Below, piece after piece: positions 1-7,688 of a stretch of DNA of 46,787 bases. Where the stretch lies: positions 1 to 46,787 of the forward strand of contig NZ_QMIM01000009.1 of the NCBI RefSeq assembly GCF_003287355.1, written 5' to 3'. A program made the translations under genes and the position numbers. This DNA comes from Halorubrum sp. 48-1-W (GTDB lineage Archaea; Halobacteriota; Halobacteria; Halobacteriales; Haloferacaceae). The notes beneath the pieces were generated by a model. It saw only the letters and a program-made list of their open reading frames with translations, ran no database searches and was not told the DNA's origin. The stretch's first letter is position 1. Each line of letters starts with the position of its first letter.

Positions 1-2
1 CG

Positions 3-899
3 CTCGACGAGTTCGTCGACATCGGTGCCGACGAGAACGTCCCGCTCCACCTCTCGCATTTCAAAGTCGCCGGCCCGATGCAACACGGAAAGGTCGACCG
101 GGCGACGGCGCTCCTGGAGGCCGCCCGCGAGCGTGGCGTCGACATCACGGCCGAACAGTACCCCTACACGGCCGGGAGCACGATGCTCTCGGCGGCTCTC
201 CCCCCGTGGGTCCACGCCGACGGGCCGGAGGGGACGCTCGAACACCTGCGCGACGACGCGACACGCGAGCGGATCCGCCGCGACGTCGAGGAGTGGCGCG
301 TCGACGGCTGGGAGAACATCGGCGCGCTGACCGGTTGGGAGAACGTCGTCATCGCGAACGTGGAGACCGAGGCGAACGAACACCTGGAGGGGGAAAGCGT
401 GGCGGCGATCGCCGCCGAGCGCGACACCACCCCCGTCGACGCGGTCTGCGAGCTCCTCCTCGAGGAGGAGCTCGGCGTCAGTATGACGCTCCACATGCTC
501 GAGGAAGCCGACGTCCGGGAGATACTCTCGTACGAGCGGGTCTGCGTCGGGTCCGACGGGCTGTTCGGCGGGAAACCACACCCCCGCGTCTACGGGACGT
601 ATCCGCGGATCCTCGGACACTACGTCCGCGAGGGGAACCTCCTCACGCTGGAGGAGGCCGTCCGAAAGATGACGTCGCTTCCGGCGCGGGCCATGGGGCT
701 CGATCGAAAGGGGGTTCTCCGCCCGGGGATGGACGCCGACCTGGTCGTCTTCGACCCGACGACCGTGAAGAGCCGGGCGACGTTCGAGCACCCTCGGCGG
801 TATCCCGAGGGGATCGACCACGTCGTCGTGAACGGCGAGCTCGCGGTTCGGAACGGCGAGACGACCGGTGCCCTCCCCGGTCGGGCCGTTCGAAAGTGA
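3..899 (+). CDS. N-acyl-D-amino-acid deacylase / D-aminoacylase family amidohydrolase, C-terminal part
   Basis: The gene runs in from the left window edge, so only the last 298 codons are visible. The family hydrolyses N-acyl-D-amino acids, or related amide or ring bonds, with a metal-dependent TIM-barrel site in the cytoplasm. The protein shows the family signatures: HLSHFKVAG near the visible start, VGSDGLFGGKPHPRVYGTYPRIL in pieces around residues 175-200, then the run LTLEEAVRKMTSLPA and the closing beta-sandwich GVLRPGMDADLVVFDP. The stop codon lies in the first unit of a 19-bp tandem repeat. The exact substrate cannot be read from the sequence, and dihydroorotase/hydantoinase-like relatives are possible. 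There is no evident link to the accessory genes downstream. Confidence 0.85.
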   Translation, partial: LDEFVDIGADENVPLHLSHFKVAGPMQHGKVDRATALLEAARERGVDITAEQYPYTAGSTMLSAALPPWVHADGPEGTLEHLRDDATRERIRRDVEEWRVDGWENIGALTGWENVVIANVETEANEHLEGESVAAIAAERDTTPVDAVCELLLEEELGVSMTLHMLEEADVREILSYERVCVGSDGLFGGKPHPRVYGTYPRILGHYVREGNLLTLEEAVRKMTSLPARAMGLDRKGVLRPGMDADLVVFDPTTVKSRATFEHPRRYPEGIDHVVVNGELAVRNGETTGALPGRAVRK

Positions 900-949
900 T
901 CGGGTCGTTCGAAAGTGATCGGGCCGTTCGAAAGTGATCGGGCCGTTCG
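882..949. repeat. 19-bp tandem repeat over the deacylase stop codon
   Basis: Three consecutive 19-bp units of the form CGGGCCGTTCGAAAGTGAT occupy 882-900, 901-919 (one C-to-T change) and 920-938. A partial fourth unit, CGGGCCGTTCG, follows. Unit one contains the TGA stop of the deacylase, so the repeat has grown into the 3' untranslated region. It is probably a slippage product. Confidence 0.85.
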
Positions 950-1006
950 GGACGGGTGCGGTATCCGACCGCGTCCTCTACACCACGGTCGGTGATCGGG
1001 TGGCGG

Positions 1007-1306
1007 TCACCGCCGTAATCCGGCTTCTTCGTCGTCCTCGACGTATCGGACGGTGAAGTAGTCGTAGCCGCCGTAGGCCGTCTCCAACGCGCCCATCCAC
1101 CAGTTCCAGCGTTCGACCAGCGAGGAGCCCTCGGGCGCGTCCGAGAGGTGCCGGACCACGCCGGGGACGGTCAGCGCGTGTCCGCGGTCGGTGGAGGGTT
1201 TCCCGGAGTCGACGAGGTCGCTGGCGGCCCTGGCGACCACGCGCCGCTCCGTGGCGGTCCCGCCGAACTCCTCGGCCAACGTCCGCTCTAGCCGCTTGCG
1301 GTCCAT
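1007..1306 (-). CDS. Conserved small hypothetical protein (99 aa)
   Basis: An ATG-started acidic 99-residue ORF lies opposite the deacylase. It has codon bias and composition typical of halophile proteins (acidic, few lysines). Visible features are a basic N-terminal helix (DRKRLERTLAEEF), a central RWNWWMGALETAYGGYDYF aromatic-rich stretch and a C-terminal EDDEEAGLRR tail. No signal peptide or membrane segment is seen. I do not recognise the family and assign no function. The aromatic-rich centre and consistent reading frame argue that it is a real gene rather than a shadow ORF, but the high GC of this region makes spurious ORFs common. Confidence 0.55.
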   Translation of the reverse strand: MDRKRLERTLAEEFGGTATERRVVARAASDLVDSGKPSTDRGHALTVPGVVRHLSDAPEGSSLVERWNWWMGALETAYGGYDYFTVRYVEDDEEAGLRR

Positions 1307-1386
1307 GCCCTCGGGTAGGGTCGACGGCTATTTGAGTCGTCCGGTGGGGGTGTTCCGGCGGGAGCGTCGGCCCGATCGCCACCGCG

Positions 1387-2463
1387 TCACAGCCGCACAG
1401 CGAGCGCCACGAACAGCAGGGTGAACGGTGCGGAGAGCAGCCCCAACGCGATCCCGCCGCCCTCCGCGCCCGCCGCGGACATCGCCAAGCCGACGACGAG
1501 CGAGCTGCTCCCGAGGAGTGCGAGGGTGGCCCGTTCGGGCACGCTCGCGCGCTCGGGGCCCGGAGAGCGGGCGAGAACGCTCTCGAGTGCGGTCTCGACC
1601 TCCTCGGCCCGCTCGCTCGGGACGAACAGCCAGGGCGTCGACCGGTACCAGGCGTTCCCGCGGTACGCCAACAGGAACAGCGTCGTCCACGGGAGGTCGA
1701 TCCGGCGCGTCCGGATCACGGCGTCGAGGTCGTCGCTCCGGCTCCGGTCGTGGGTGTGAGACGTCCGCTTGACGACGCGTTCCGCGGGGTCGAGCCGAAC
1801 CGAGGTTCCCTTCGAGTCGGCGAGGACCGGCAGGAGCCAGATCAGCGGGAACAGGTAGGCGAACACGAGTTCGACCGGCGAGGGGCCCCACACCCAGAGC
1901 GCGCCGAACGGGACGGCTCCCGCGAGCACCCAGCGGGGGCGTATCGGCTCCCCCGAGAGCGAGTAGTCGCCGACTGCGGAGCGGAGCTTCTTGCGAGCCC
2001 CCTCGGTCGATCGGTCGTAGGCGATCAGGAGGTAGACCAGCGAGAACGGGCCGCCGACGAGAAGCAACACGGCGAGCACCCACAGGTCGGTGTTCCCGCT
2101 GACCGTTCCGCCGCCGACGGCTTCGCTGCCGGTCGCTGTGGCCCACGCTGAGCTCGCCACGCCGACGGCGACGACCGCGACGACGGCGAGGAGGAGGACT
2201 GCGAGGACGAGCCCCGCCCCGAGCGCGAACGACCGGAGCCGATCGTGGCGGACCGGCCCCCACTCGATCGGCTCGGGAACCGAGGCCGGGTCGGCTTCCG
2301 TCCGCGAGTCCGTGCCGGTCGCCGTCCCCTTCACCTTCGCCGCCCCGGTCGGTTCCGCCGTCTCGGCGGTTTCGGTCGACTCCGTCGACTCCGCCGTCTC
2401 GGCCGATTCCGCCGTCTCGGCCGACTCGACAGTCTCGACAGGGGAGCCGCTCCCGGAGGGCAT
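1387..2463 (-). CDS. Multi-pass membrane protein with Glu/Ser/Thr-repeat N-terminus, function unknown
   Basis: This is a 358-residue protein with a low-complexity N-terminus made of ETAES/STE-type repeats (residues about 8-35, encoded by imperfect tandem triplet blocks near 2350-2440). A hydrophilic linker and about six hydrophobic segments follow: residues about 77-110, 128-148, 180-215 (two segments) and 310-357 (two segments). A cytosolic charged loop between segments contains RRIDLPWTTLFLLAYRGNAWY. No catalytic motif is recognisable. The ATG start at 2463 fits the end of the low-complexity run. It stands alone between the small hypothetical gene and the metal ATPase on the same strand, 81 bp from the latter. 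It is probably a haloarchaea-restricted membrane protein. Confidence 0.7.
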   Translation of the reverse strand: MPSGSGSPVETVESAETAESAETAESTESTETAETAEPTGAAKVKGTATGTDSRTEADPASVPEPIEWGPVRHDRLRSFALGAGLVLAVLLLAVVAVVAVGVASSAWATATGSEAVGGGTVSGNTDLWVLAVLLLVGGPFSLVYLLIAYDRSTEGARKKLRSAVGDYSLSGEPIRPRWVLAGAVPFGALWVWGPSPVELVFAYLFPLIWLLPVLADSKGTSVRLDPAERVVKRTSHTHDRSRSDDLDAVIRTRRIDLPWTTLFLLAYRGNAWYRSTPWLFVPSERAEEVETALESVLARSPGPERASVPERATLALLGSSSLVVGLAMSAAGAEGGGIALGLLSAPFTLLFVALAVRL

Positions 2464-2544
2464 CTCGGGCCCCGATACGCGTGACGAGCTGTTAAAACTG
2501 TCCGCCGCCGGGGTTGTGGCCCGTCACGCCGCGGTCACGGCTCG

Positions 2545-4926
2545 TCACTCCGCTGCCCCTGCCGGTTCTTCGGTCCCCGGGGGCTCCGCGGGCACGACGT
2601 TCCCGAGCCGGAGCGCGTTGCCGGTGACGCCGAGGCTCATCCCCATGTCGCCGACGATCACCGCCATCGCGACAGTGACGTACCCGAAGGGGGCGCCGAC
2701 TGCGAGCAGCGCCTTCACGGCGAGGGACGCGCCGATGTTCGTCCGGATCGTCCGTCCGGCGCGCGCCGAGAGGTCGATCACGTACGGGAGCCGGGTCAGG
2801 TCGTCGGCCATGAGCGCCACGTCCGCGGTCTCGAGGGCGGTGTCGGTGCCGGCCGCCCCCATCGCGATCCCGACGTCCGCGGCCGCCAGCGCTGGGGCGT
2901 CGTTGATCCCGTCACCGACCATCGCGACCCCGCCGTCGCTTGCCGCGCCGATCTCCCGGACGGCGACGACCTTCTCGTCCGGGAGGAGCTCCGCGCGGAT
3001 CTCGTCGACGCCCACCGTTTCGCCGATCGCTCGTGCAGTCCGCTCGTTGTCGCCGGTGAGCATCACGACGCGGTCGATCCCGAGGTCGTGGAGCCGGTCG
3101 ACGGCCCACCCGGCCTCCGGTCGGACCGCGTCCGCGACCGCGATCACTCCCTCCAGCCGGTCCTCGGTGCCGACGAGCACGACCGTCTTGCCCGTTGCCT
3201 GGAGCCCCGGGATCGTCTTGCCGGACAGGTCGAGGTACTCCCCGTGTTCACAGGTCGCGGGGTCCTCGATCCTCCCGGTCTCGTTCGTCTCCGCTACCCC
3301 CTCGAGGGTTCCGCCGTCAGTCCGGACGTGCGCGTGCCCGAGATCGAACCCGAGGTCCTCGAACAGCGACGGCTTGCCGGCGTAGTGGGTCTCGCCGTCG
3401 ATCTCCGCCCGAACGCCCTTCCCGGCGAGCGCCTCGAACCCGGCCACGTCGCGGTCGGTGGACTCGGCGGTCCCGTCGTCGGGTCCGCCCTCGCCGACGT
3501 CCTCCCCGTACGCCACGATCGCCTCCGCCACGGGGTGTTCGCTCCGACGCTCCAGCGCGGTCGCACGCGCGAGCAGGTCGCCTGCGTCGGCCACACCGAG
3601 CGGGATCACGTCGGTGACGGCGAGCTCGCCGGTCGTGAGCGTCCCCGTCTTGTCGACGGCGACGGCGTCGACGTCGCCGGCTGTCTCCAGGTGTTCGCCG
3701 CCCTTGATCAGGACGCCGTTTCGCGCGGCGGCGGTCACGCCGGAGACGACGCTGACGGGCGTCGAGATGACGAACGCGCACGGACACGCGATCACGAGCA
3801 GGGTAAGCCCGCGGACGAACCACGTCTCGGCCGGGCCGCCGACGACGACGGTGCCGAGGACGACCGTCGCGACCGCGGCGGTCACGACGATCGGCGTGTA
3901 GACGCCCGCGAACCGGTCGACGAACCGCTCCGCTCGGGTTTCCTCGCCGTTCGCCGCCTCGACGAGTTCGACCACCTGCGCGATGGTGGACTCCTCGGCG
4001 GGTGCGGTCGCCTCGACCTCCAGGTAGCCCGCCTCGTTGATAGAGCCGGCGTACACCTCGTCACCCGGCTCCTTCTCGACGGGGACTGACTCGCCCGTGA
4101 TCGGCGACTCGTCGACCGCACCGGCGCCCTCGCGGACGACCCCGTCGAGGGGGACGCGCTCACCCGGTCGGACGGCGAGCAGTTCGCCGACGGCGACCGC
4201 CCCGGCCGGGACGGTCTCCTCTCCTCCGTCCCGGATCACGACCGCCTCGTCGGGCGACAGCTCCATCAGCTCCCGCAGCGAGGTTCGCGCGCGGTCGATC
4301 GAGAAGCGCTCCAAGAGCTCCGCGGTCGAGAAGAGCACCGCGAGCGTCGCCGCCTCGAACGGGAGGTCGATGAGCAGGGCCGAGACCACCCCGACCGACA
4401 TCAGGAGGTCGATGTCGAGGCTCATGCCCCGGAGCGAGTAGTACCCGTTCCGGAGGATCGGCGGGGCCGCGACCGCGATCGCGAGCAGGTACGCGAGCGA
4501 CGCGCCGGACACCTCCCACGGGCCGAGGACGCCGACCTCCCCGCCGACGGTCGCGAAGAGCGGGTTCGCACCCGGGAGGAGCCACTCGAGGACCAGCCCG
4601 ACCGCGAGGAAGACGCCGCCGGTAGCCGTGAGAACCGCTCGCGGACTGGTGAACAGCCCATCGGAGACGGCGTCCGAGTCGGCGTCGGCGACGTCGTAGC
4701 CCGCGCCCTCGACCGCGTCGACGAGCGCGTCCGCGTCGAGGACCGACGGGTCGTAGGTAACGACGGCGACTCCCGAAGTCGGCCGCGTGTCGACGGCGAG
4801 GACGCCATCGCGGTCGAGGGCTCCCTCGACCTTCCCCGCACAGGACGCACAGTCCATGTCGGGAACGACCAGCCGGAGCTCGACGCTCTCGACCGGAGGA
4901 TCGTCCGTTCCGTTCCGTTCGCTCAT
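2545..4926 (-). CDS. Heavy-metal P1B-type ATPase (Zn/Cd/Pb-type exporter)
   Basis: This 793-residue integral membrane pump exports soft or transition metal ions using ATP. Domains in order are an N-terminal heavy-metal-associated domain with MDCASC (Cys26, Cys29), membrane helices, an actuator domain with the TGES loop (SPITGESVPVEKE), the ion-path motif CPC in VIACPCAFVIS, the phosphorylation loop DKTGTLTTGE, and the hinge VGDGINDAPALAAADVG. The last membrane pair contains VGDMGMSLGVTGNALRL, whose Asp is typical of the Zn/Cd/Pb subgroup rather than the copper subgroup. An extra insertion of about 50 residues, holding a Cys-His pair (ATCEHGEYLDL), sits in the nucleotide-binding domain. No metalloregulator is adjacent. 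It is the last gene of the GC-rich left block. Confidence 0.93.
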   Translation of the reverse strand: MSERNGTDDPPVESVELRLVVPDMDCASCAGKVEGALDRDGVLAVDTRPTSGVAVVTYDPSVLDADALVDAVEGAGYDVADADSDAVSDGLFTSPRAVLTATGGVFLAVGLVLEWLLPGANPLFATVGGEVGVLGPWEVSGASLAYLLAIAVAAPPILRNGYYSLRGMSLDIDLLMSVGVVSALLIDLPFEAATLAVLFSTAELLERFSIDRARTSLRELMELSPDEAVVIRDGGEETVPAGAVAVGELLAVRPGERVPLDGVVREGAGAVDESPITGESVPVEKEPGDEVYAGSINEAGYLEVEATAPAEESTIAQVVELVEAANGEETRAERFVDRFAGVYTPIVVTAAVATVVLGTVVVGGPAETWFVRGLTLLVIACPCAFVISTPVSVVSGVTAAARNGVLIKGGEHLETAGDVDAVAVDKTGTLTTGELAVTDVIPLGVADAGDLLARATALERRSEHPVAEAIVAYGEDVGEGGPDDGTAESTDRDVAGFEALAGKGVRAEIDGETHYAGKPSLFEDLGFDLGHAHVRTDGGTLEGVAETNETGRIEDPATCEHGEYLDLSGKTIPGLQATGKTVVLVGTEDRLEGVIAVADAVRPEAGWAVDRLHDLGIDRVVMLTGDNERTARAIGETVGVDEIRAELLPDEKVVAVREIGAASDGGVAMVGDGINDAPALAAADVGIAMGAAGTDTALETADVALMADDLTRLPYVIDLSARAGRTIRTNIGASLAVKALLAVGAPFGYVTVAMAVIVGDMGMSLGVTGNALRLGNVVPAEPPGTEEPAGAAE

Positions 4927-4979
4927 TGGCGAGGAGTAACCGGCCGACGGTTATTAATCCATCTGCCGTTCTCGAGGTC

Positions 4980-5665
4980 GTGTTCAGATACGCTGATTCC
5001 ATGCGAAAGCGAACGATCGCAACCACTCGTCAGCAGTTTCTGCTTCAGCTCTGCTGAAACAGTTTGAGAAGTAGATGATTCTACAATATAATTTATAACT
5101 GATATGTCCGAAGCTGGTCCGATTTCTATGTCGTTCGTGTCTACGATCGAAACCATGTTCTTATAGGTTCGATGAAGTAGAACCGCGCCACCAGCGAGAG
5201 ATATCGCGTTATCCACATCACATTTTTGAGAGGATTTCGCGAAAGACTGGTCGACGATTACGTTCGTTCTTGTCTGTTCAAGCGTTGTATGGTGAAGATC
5301 GTTCGAATCAAGATCGACGGTAGCGTACAGCCAATATCGTTCATCATCGGACTGAATCACGGTCTCATCAACCGCGACGTGATTCGAACTCCGACCAGAT
5401 CCCGGCTGTAGGTCAGTCCAATGAAGCCTGTTCTGAACGGTAGGCCGAACCCGATCAACACCAAATATTTCAAAAAATAAAACAGTATTTGAAAATGATG
5501 ATCCAACCAGGTGAAGCTGAATACTGAGCTTCACAACAGCTTCGGTGTTGTTCTCGCTCCACAAACGCTACGTTGAGCTCGCCTACACAGCAGATGAGGC
5601 AGTCGTTTCGGGTATCGATCACTTTGAAAACGCACCGCCTCGCATTTCAATCCTTATCTGAACAC
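4980..5665 (-). mobile_element. IS6-family insertion sequence remnant with intact terminal repeats
   Basis: The ends are perfect 11-bp inverted repeats: GTGTTCAGATA at 4980-4990 and its complement TATCTGAACAC at 5655-5665, giving a 686-bp element. Inside, on the minus strand, a transposase-like frame reads LSIQLHLVGSSFSNTVLFFEIFGVDRVRPT, then NHVAVDETVIQSDDERYWLYATVDLDSN with the first catalytic Asp of an IS6-type DDE enzyme. Further downstream the reading frame is scrambled and the C-terminal VERVFREVKRRT region is lost, so it cannot be autonomous. No matching 8-bp target duplication is visible. It marks the left border of the accessory region. Confidence 0.8.
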
Positions 5666-5781
5666 CGCCATCGATCCCGGCGAAAAATATCGTATCGCAG
5701 ACGTGGTTTGTTGCGCTAGCAGGCTTTCATAGGTGTTGAAACCCCCAGCTGATAATAGTTTTACACGCTTAGTACAGTTGA

Positions 5782-6210
5782 ATGAGGTACGAGGATGAGA
5801 AGAAGTTTCAGCGAAACAACTATTATCGTGATCCCCCTGTGGCTCTCATGGAAACGTTGGACGAGATATTCTCCTTATTCAGCGAGGAACGTCGCCGATA
5901 CGTACTGTACTATCTCGATCAAGTAGGCGGAAAAGTGTCTATCGATGAACTGGTAGAACAAATACACGATTGGGAAACGTCATCTTCCCACGATTCAGCC
6001 CCACCCGACGAGTTCGAGAAGATAACTATCTCTTTAGGACATAATCATCTCCCACAAATCGAAGATGCGACCCACATCGAATTTCAGCGTGAAAACGAGC
6101 AAATTTGGATTTCAAGTCTCTCCGTTGAAACCGACGTTCTGCTATCTGTTTCAAAGGCTATCGAACAACCATCAAACTCCACAGACATCAATCTTGGAAC
6201 TGACCCTTGA
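5782..6210 (+). CDS. DUF7344-type winged-helix protein
   Basis: This 142-residue soluble protein has a core LDEIFSLFSEERRRYVLYYLDQVGGKVSIDELVEQI (residues about 25-60) followed by an acidic loop, then LGHNHLPQIEDATHIEF. That is the layout of the haloarchaeal DUF7344 winged-helix family, generally taken as DNA-binding regulators. The start ATG at 5782 lies about 20 bp after an AT-rich AATAGTTTTACAC stretch that could serve as the TATA element, giving a very short leader. The gene has lower GC than the left flank and sits between an IS remnant and mftE. It may regulate the mycofactocin locus, but only proximity supports that. Confidence 0.7.
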   Translation: MRYEDEKKFQRNNYYRDPPVALMETLDEIFSLFSEERRRYVLYYLDQVGGKVSIDELVEQIHDWETSSSHDSAPPDEFEKITISLGHNHLPQIEDATHIEFQRENEQIWISSLSVETDVLLSVSKAIEQPSNSTDINLGTDP

Positions 6211-6409
6211 TTCGTTCAGTACACATATTCCAGCGACCAACCATTTCAGACGAGTATATGTCTGAAGAATTGGATTTCAACAGAGCCAATCTTTGGAACC
6301 GTACCGCTCACCTTTCGATCTTCTGGGAGTTTCAAGACGAAAACCCGCCTTTCAGGACGGGGAGGATGTCGCTCGAACACTATCCTAACGGCGCGACTCG
6401 AACACTATC
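6211..6409. other. AT-richer spacer with possible IS200/IS605-type end remnant
   Basis: No gene is supported here. The stretch CCCGCCTTTCAGGACGGGGA near 6343-6362 followed by GGATGTC resembles the hairpin-like right end of haloarchaeal IS200/IS605 (IS1341-type) elements, but no transposase or TnpB frame is attached. Short ORFs in this interval look like out-of-frame noise. Confidence 0.3.
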
Positions 6410-6420
6410 CTAACGGCGCG
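6372..6420. repeat. 24-bp tandem direct repeat at the mftE 3' end
   Basis: The 24-bp word beginning CTCGAACACTATCCTAACGG occurs at 6372-6395 and again at 6397-6420, separated by one base. The stop codon of mftE (complement of CTA at 6410-6412) lies in the second copy, and the first copy duplicates it just outside the gene. This looks like a recent slippage or insertion scar. Confidence 0.9.
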
Positions 6421-7192
6421 CGTTGAGTTCGTGGAACTCGTCTCGGATATACGCCGTATACGCGTCCGCGATATGTTCCAAGAGCACTTCTCCGGCAGCC
6501 GCGGTCGCTGGCCTCGCATCACCGAGAACACCGCTTTCATCATATGTCTCTACGCCGTCAGCAAATAACGCCGCAGCAGAGACCGTTCCGGTGTGTCCTT
6601 CGGGGAGGTCGCCTTCCACGAGCGATGGTTCAATAGCGAGAAGCATCGCAGTCTCGCTGGCACCTGCGTGAACGACGGGTTCGTCGACGTCGATTCCTGC
6701 GGCTGATAACCCTTCGTCAAGCAGTTCCATGTACCGTTGGAGTCTCGTAATGGCGACTAGATCCACCCCTTCCGTCCGGGCGAGTTCCGCGTATGCGGCG
6801 TCAACTATGGAAAACGAACCTCCGTGTCCAGGAAGTATCACAACCCGGGTGAACCCCTGACTCTCGAAAGATGAGACGTAATCACGAAGCACTGCCGTGA
6901 GTGTATCCGGAGAGATAGAGAGGGTGCCAGGGAACGCGGCGTGTTCGTCGGAAGGCCCGACTGGCACAGGAGGGGCAACAAGAGCATCCTCGAGGTTTCG
7001 AGCGATACGTTCCGCGAGTGCCGTCGCGATTCGGGTGTCCGTCCCGACTGGGAGATGTGGCCCGTGTTGTTCGGTTGCGCCGAGCGGAACGATGATCGTA
7101 TCTACACCTCCTTGAACCGCGGATTCGATCTCTTGCCACGTCAGATCGGCCAGCGTCACGTGGTCAGTGTCACACACGGCCGTATCGTTCAC
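6410..7192 (-). CDS. mftE: Mycofactocin peptidase MftE (creatininase family)
   Basis: This is a metal-dependent peptidase of the creatininase fold. In the mycofactocin pathway MftE cleaves the C-terminal Val-Tyr dipeptide, already modified by MftC, from MftA. The protein has the family metal-binding motifs VPLGATEQHGPHLPVGTDTR (Glu, His, Asp ligands), ILPGHGG and HAGASETAMLL. The length of about 260 residues is normal. A GTG at 7192 is chosen as start; an in-frame TTG at 7204 or a later GTG are alternatives. It is divergent from mftA with about 130 bp between, so both can share a regulatory region. Adjacency to mftABC separates it from other creatininase-family amidohydrolases. Confidence 0.9.
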   Translation of the reverse strand: MNDTAVCDTDHVTLADLTWQEIESAVQGGVDTIIVPLGATEQHGPHLPVGTDTRIATALAERIARNLEDALVAPPVPVGPSDEHAAFPGTLSISPDTLTAVLRDYVSSFESQGFTRVVILPGHGGSFSIVDAAYAELARTEGVDLVAITRLQRYMELLDEGLSAAGIDVDEPVVHAGASETAMLLAIEPSLVEGDLPEGHTGTVSAAALFADGVETYDESGVLGDARPATAAAGEVLLEHIADAYTAYIRDEFHELNARR

Positions 7193-7292
7193 CTGATGAT
7201 ACAAGATTGTTCTCCTCGATAAGCTACAGCGACTCTCCTCGTCTCCAATGGACCAAGAGAGATTCCCGTGTAAATGGGAGGGTATCCAAACG

Positions 7293-7302
7293 TATTTAGT
7301 AA
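7293..7302 (+). promoter_or_regulatory. Probable TATA box of the mftA operon
   Basis: The sequence TATTTAGTAA is centred about 27 bp before the mftA ATG at 7325. In haloarchaea a TATA centre at this distance predicts transcription starting at or within a few bases of the ATG, that is, a leaderless mftA message. No purine-rich ribosome-binding site is visible before the ATG, which fits. Confidence 0.5.
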
Positions 7303-7324
7303 TCTATTGTGTGGTTGATACTGT

Positions 7325-7444
7325 ATGTCACAGTCAGCCGATTCAAGCGACGATACTGAGCAGTCCACAACTGACGAGCCCGATATCGAGGAAGATCTCT
7401 TCGAGGAAGAGCTCCGAATCGATGGAATATGTGGCGTCTACTAG
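7325..7444 (+). CDS. mftA: Mycofactocin precursor peptide MftA
   Basis: This 39-residue acidic peptide starts MSQSADSSDD and ends LRIDGICGVY followed by TAG at 7442-7444. The C-terminal IDGxCGVY block is the hallmark of MftA. MftC decarboxylates the terminal tyrosine and cross-links it to the penultimate valine, and MftE then releases the Val-Tyr-derived core. The leader contains the acidic segment EEDLFEEEL before the core, as in actinobacterial precursors, and would bind MftB. It lies two bases upstream of mftB and opens the mftABCF operon. Ile replaces the Met found at the IDGMCGVY position in mycobacteria. Confidence 0.96.
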   Translation: MSQSADSSDDTEQSTTDEPDIEEDLFEEELRIDGICGVY

Positions 7445-7445
7445 C

Positions 7446-7688
7446 ATGACCACGAAACTGGCGAGGCCCGATCACATCAAATTCAGGCGGGAGGCGGAAG
7501 GAGGGCTCGTGTACGATCACGAAAACTACGGCTACGAGGACGCGTCCATGTACGAAGTGAGCGACACGGTTATTGACGTGTTAGAGTACATCGACGGAGA
7601 ACGACCTCGACAGGCCCTCGAGGAGGAGTTTTCGCCGGGCGTCGTCGAAACACTATTACAGCGTGGAGTCATCACAAATGTCGAGTGA
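7446..7688 (+). CDS. mftB: Mycofactocin chaperone MftB (PqqD-like RRE protein)
   Basis: This 80-residue protein has a PqqD-like winged-helix layout: KFRREAEGGLVYDHENYGYEDASMYEVSDTVIDVLEYIDGERP, then ALEEEFSPGVVETLLQRGVITNVE. MftB binds the MftA leader and presents it to the radical SAM enzyme MftC. The ATG at 7446 is two bases after the mftA stop. An open frame extends upstream to 7248 but overlaps mftA in another frame, so the internal ATG is preferred. The last codons overlap the mftC start by 11 bases, implying translational coupling. The protein is slightly short for the family but all expected segments are present. Confidence 0.93.
   Translation: MTTKLARPDHIKFRREAEGGLVYDHENYGYEDASMYEVSDTVIDVLEYIDGERPRQALEEEFSPGVVETLLQRGVITNVE

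Noticed and set aside
25-937. Alternative long ORFs (25-330 and 206-937 on plus, 164-496 on minus) overlapping the deacylase
   Set aside because: Composition is Arg/Ser/Pro-rich frame-shadow sequence of a GC-rich gene; only the frame ending at 899 carries family motifs.
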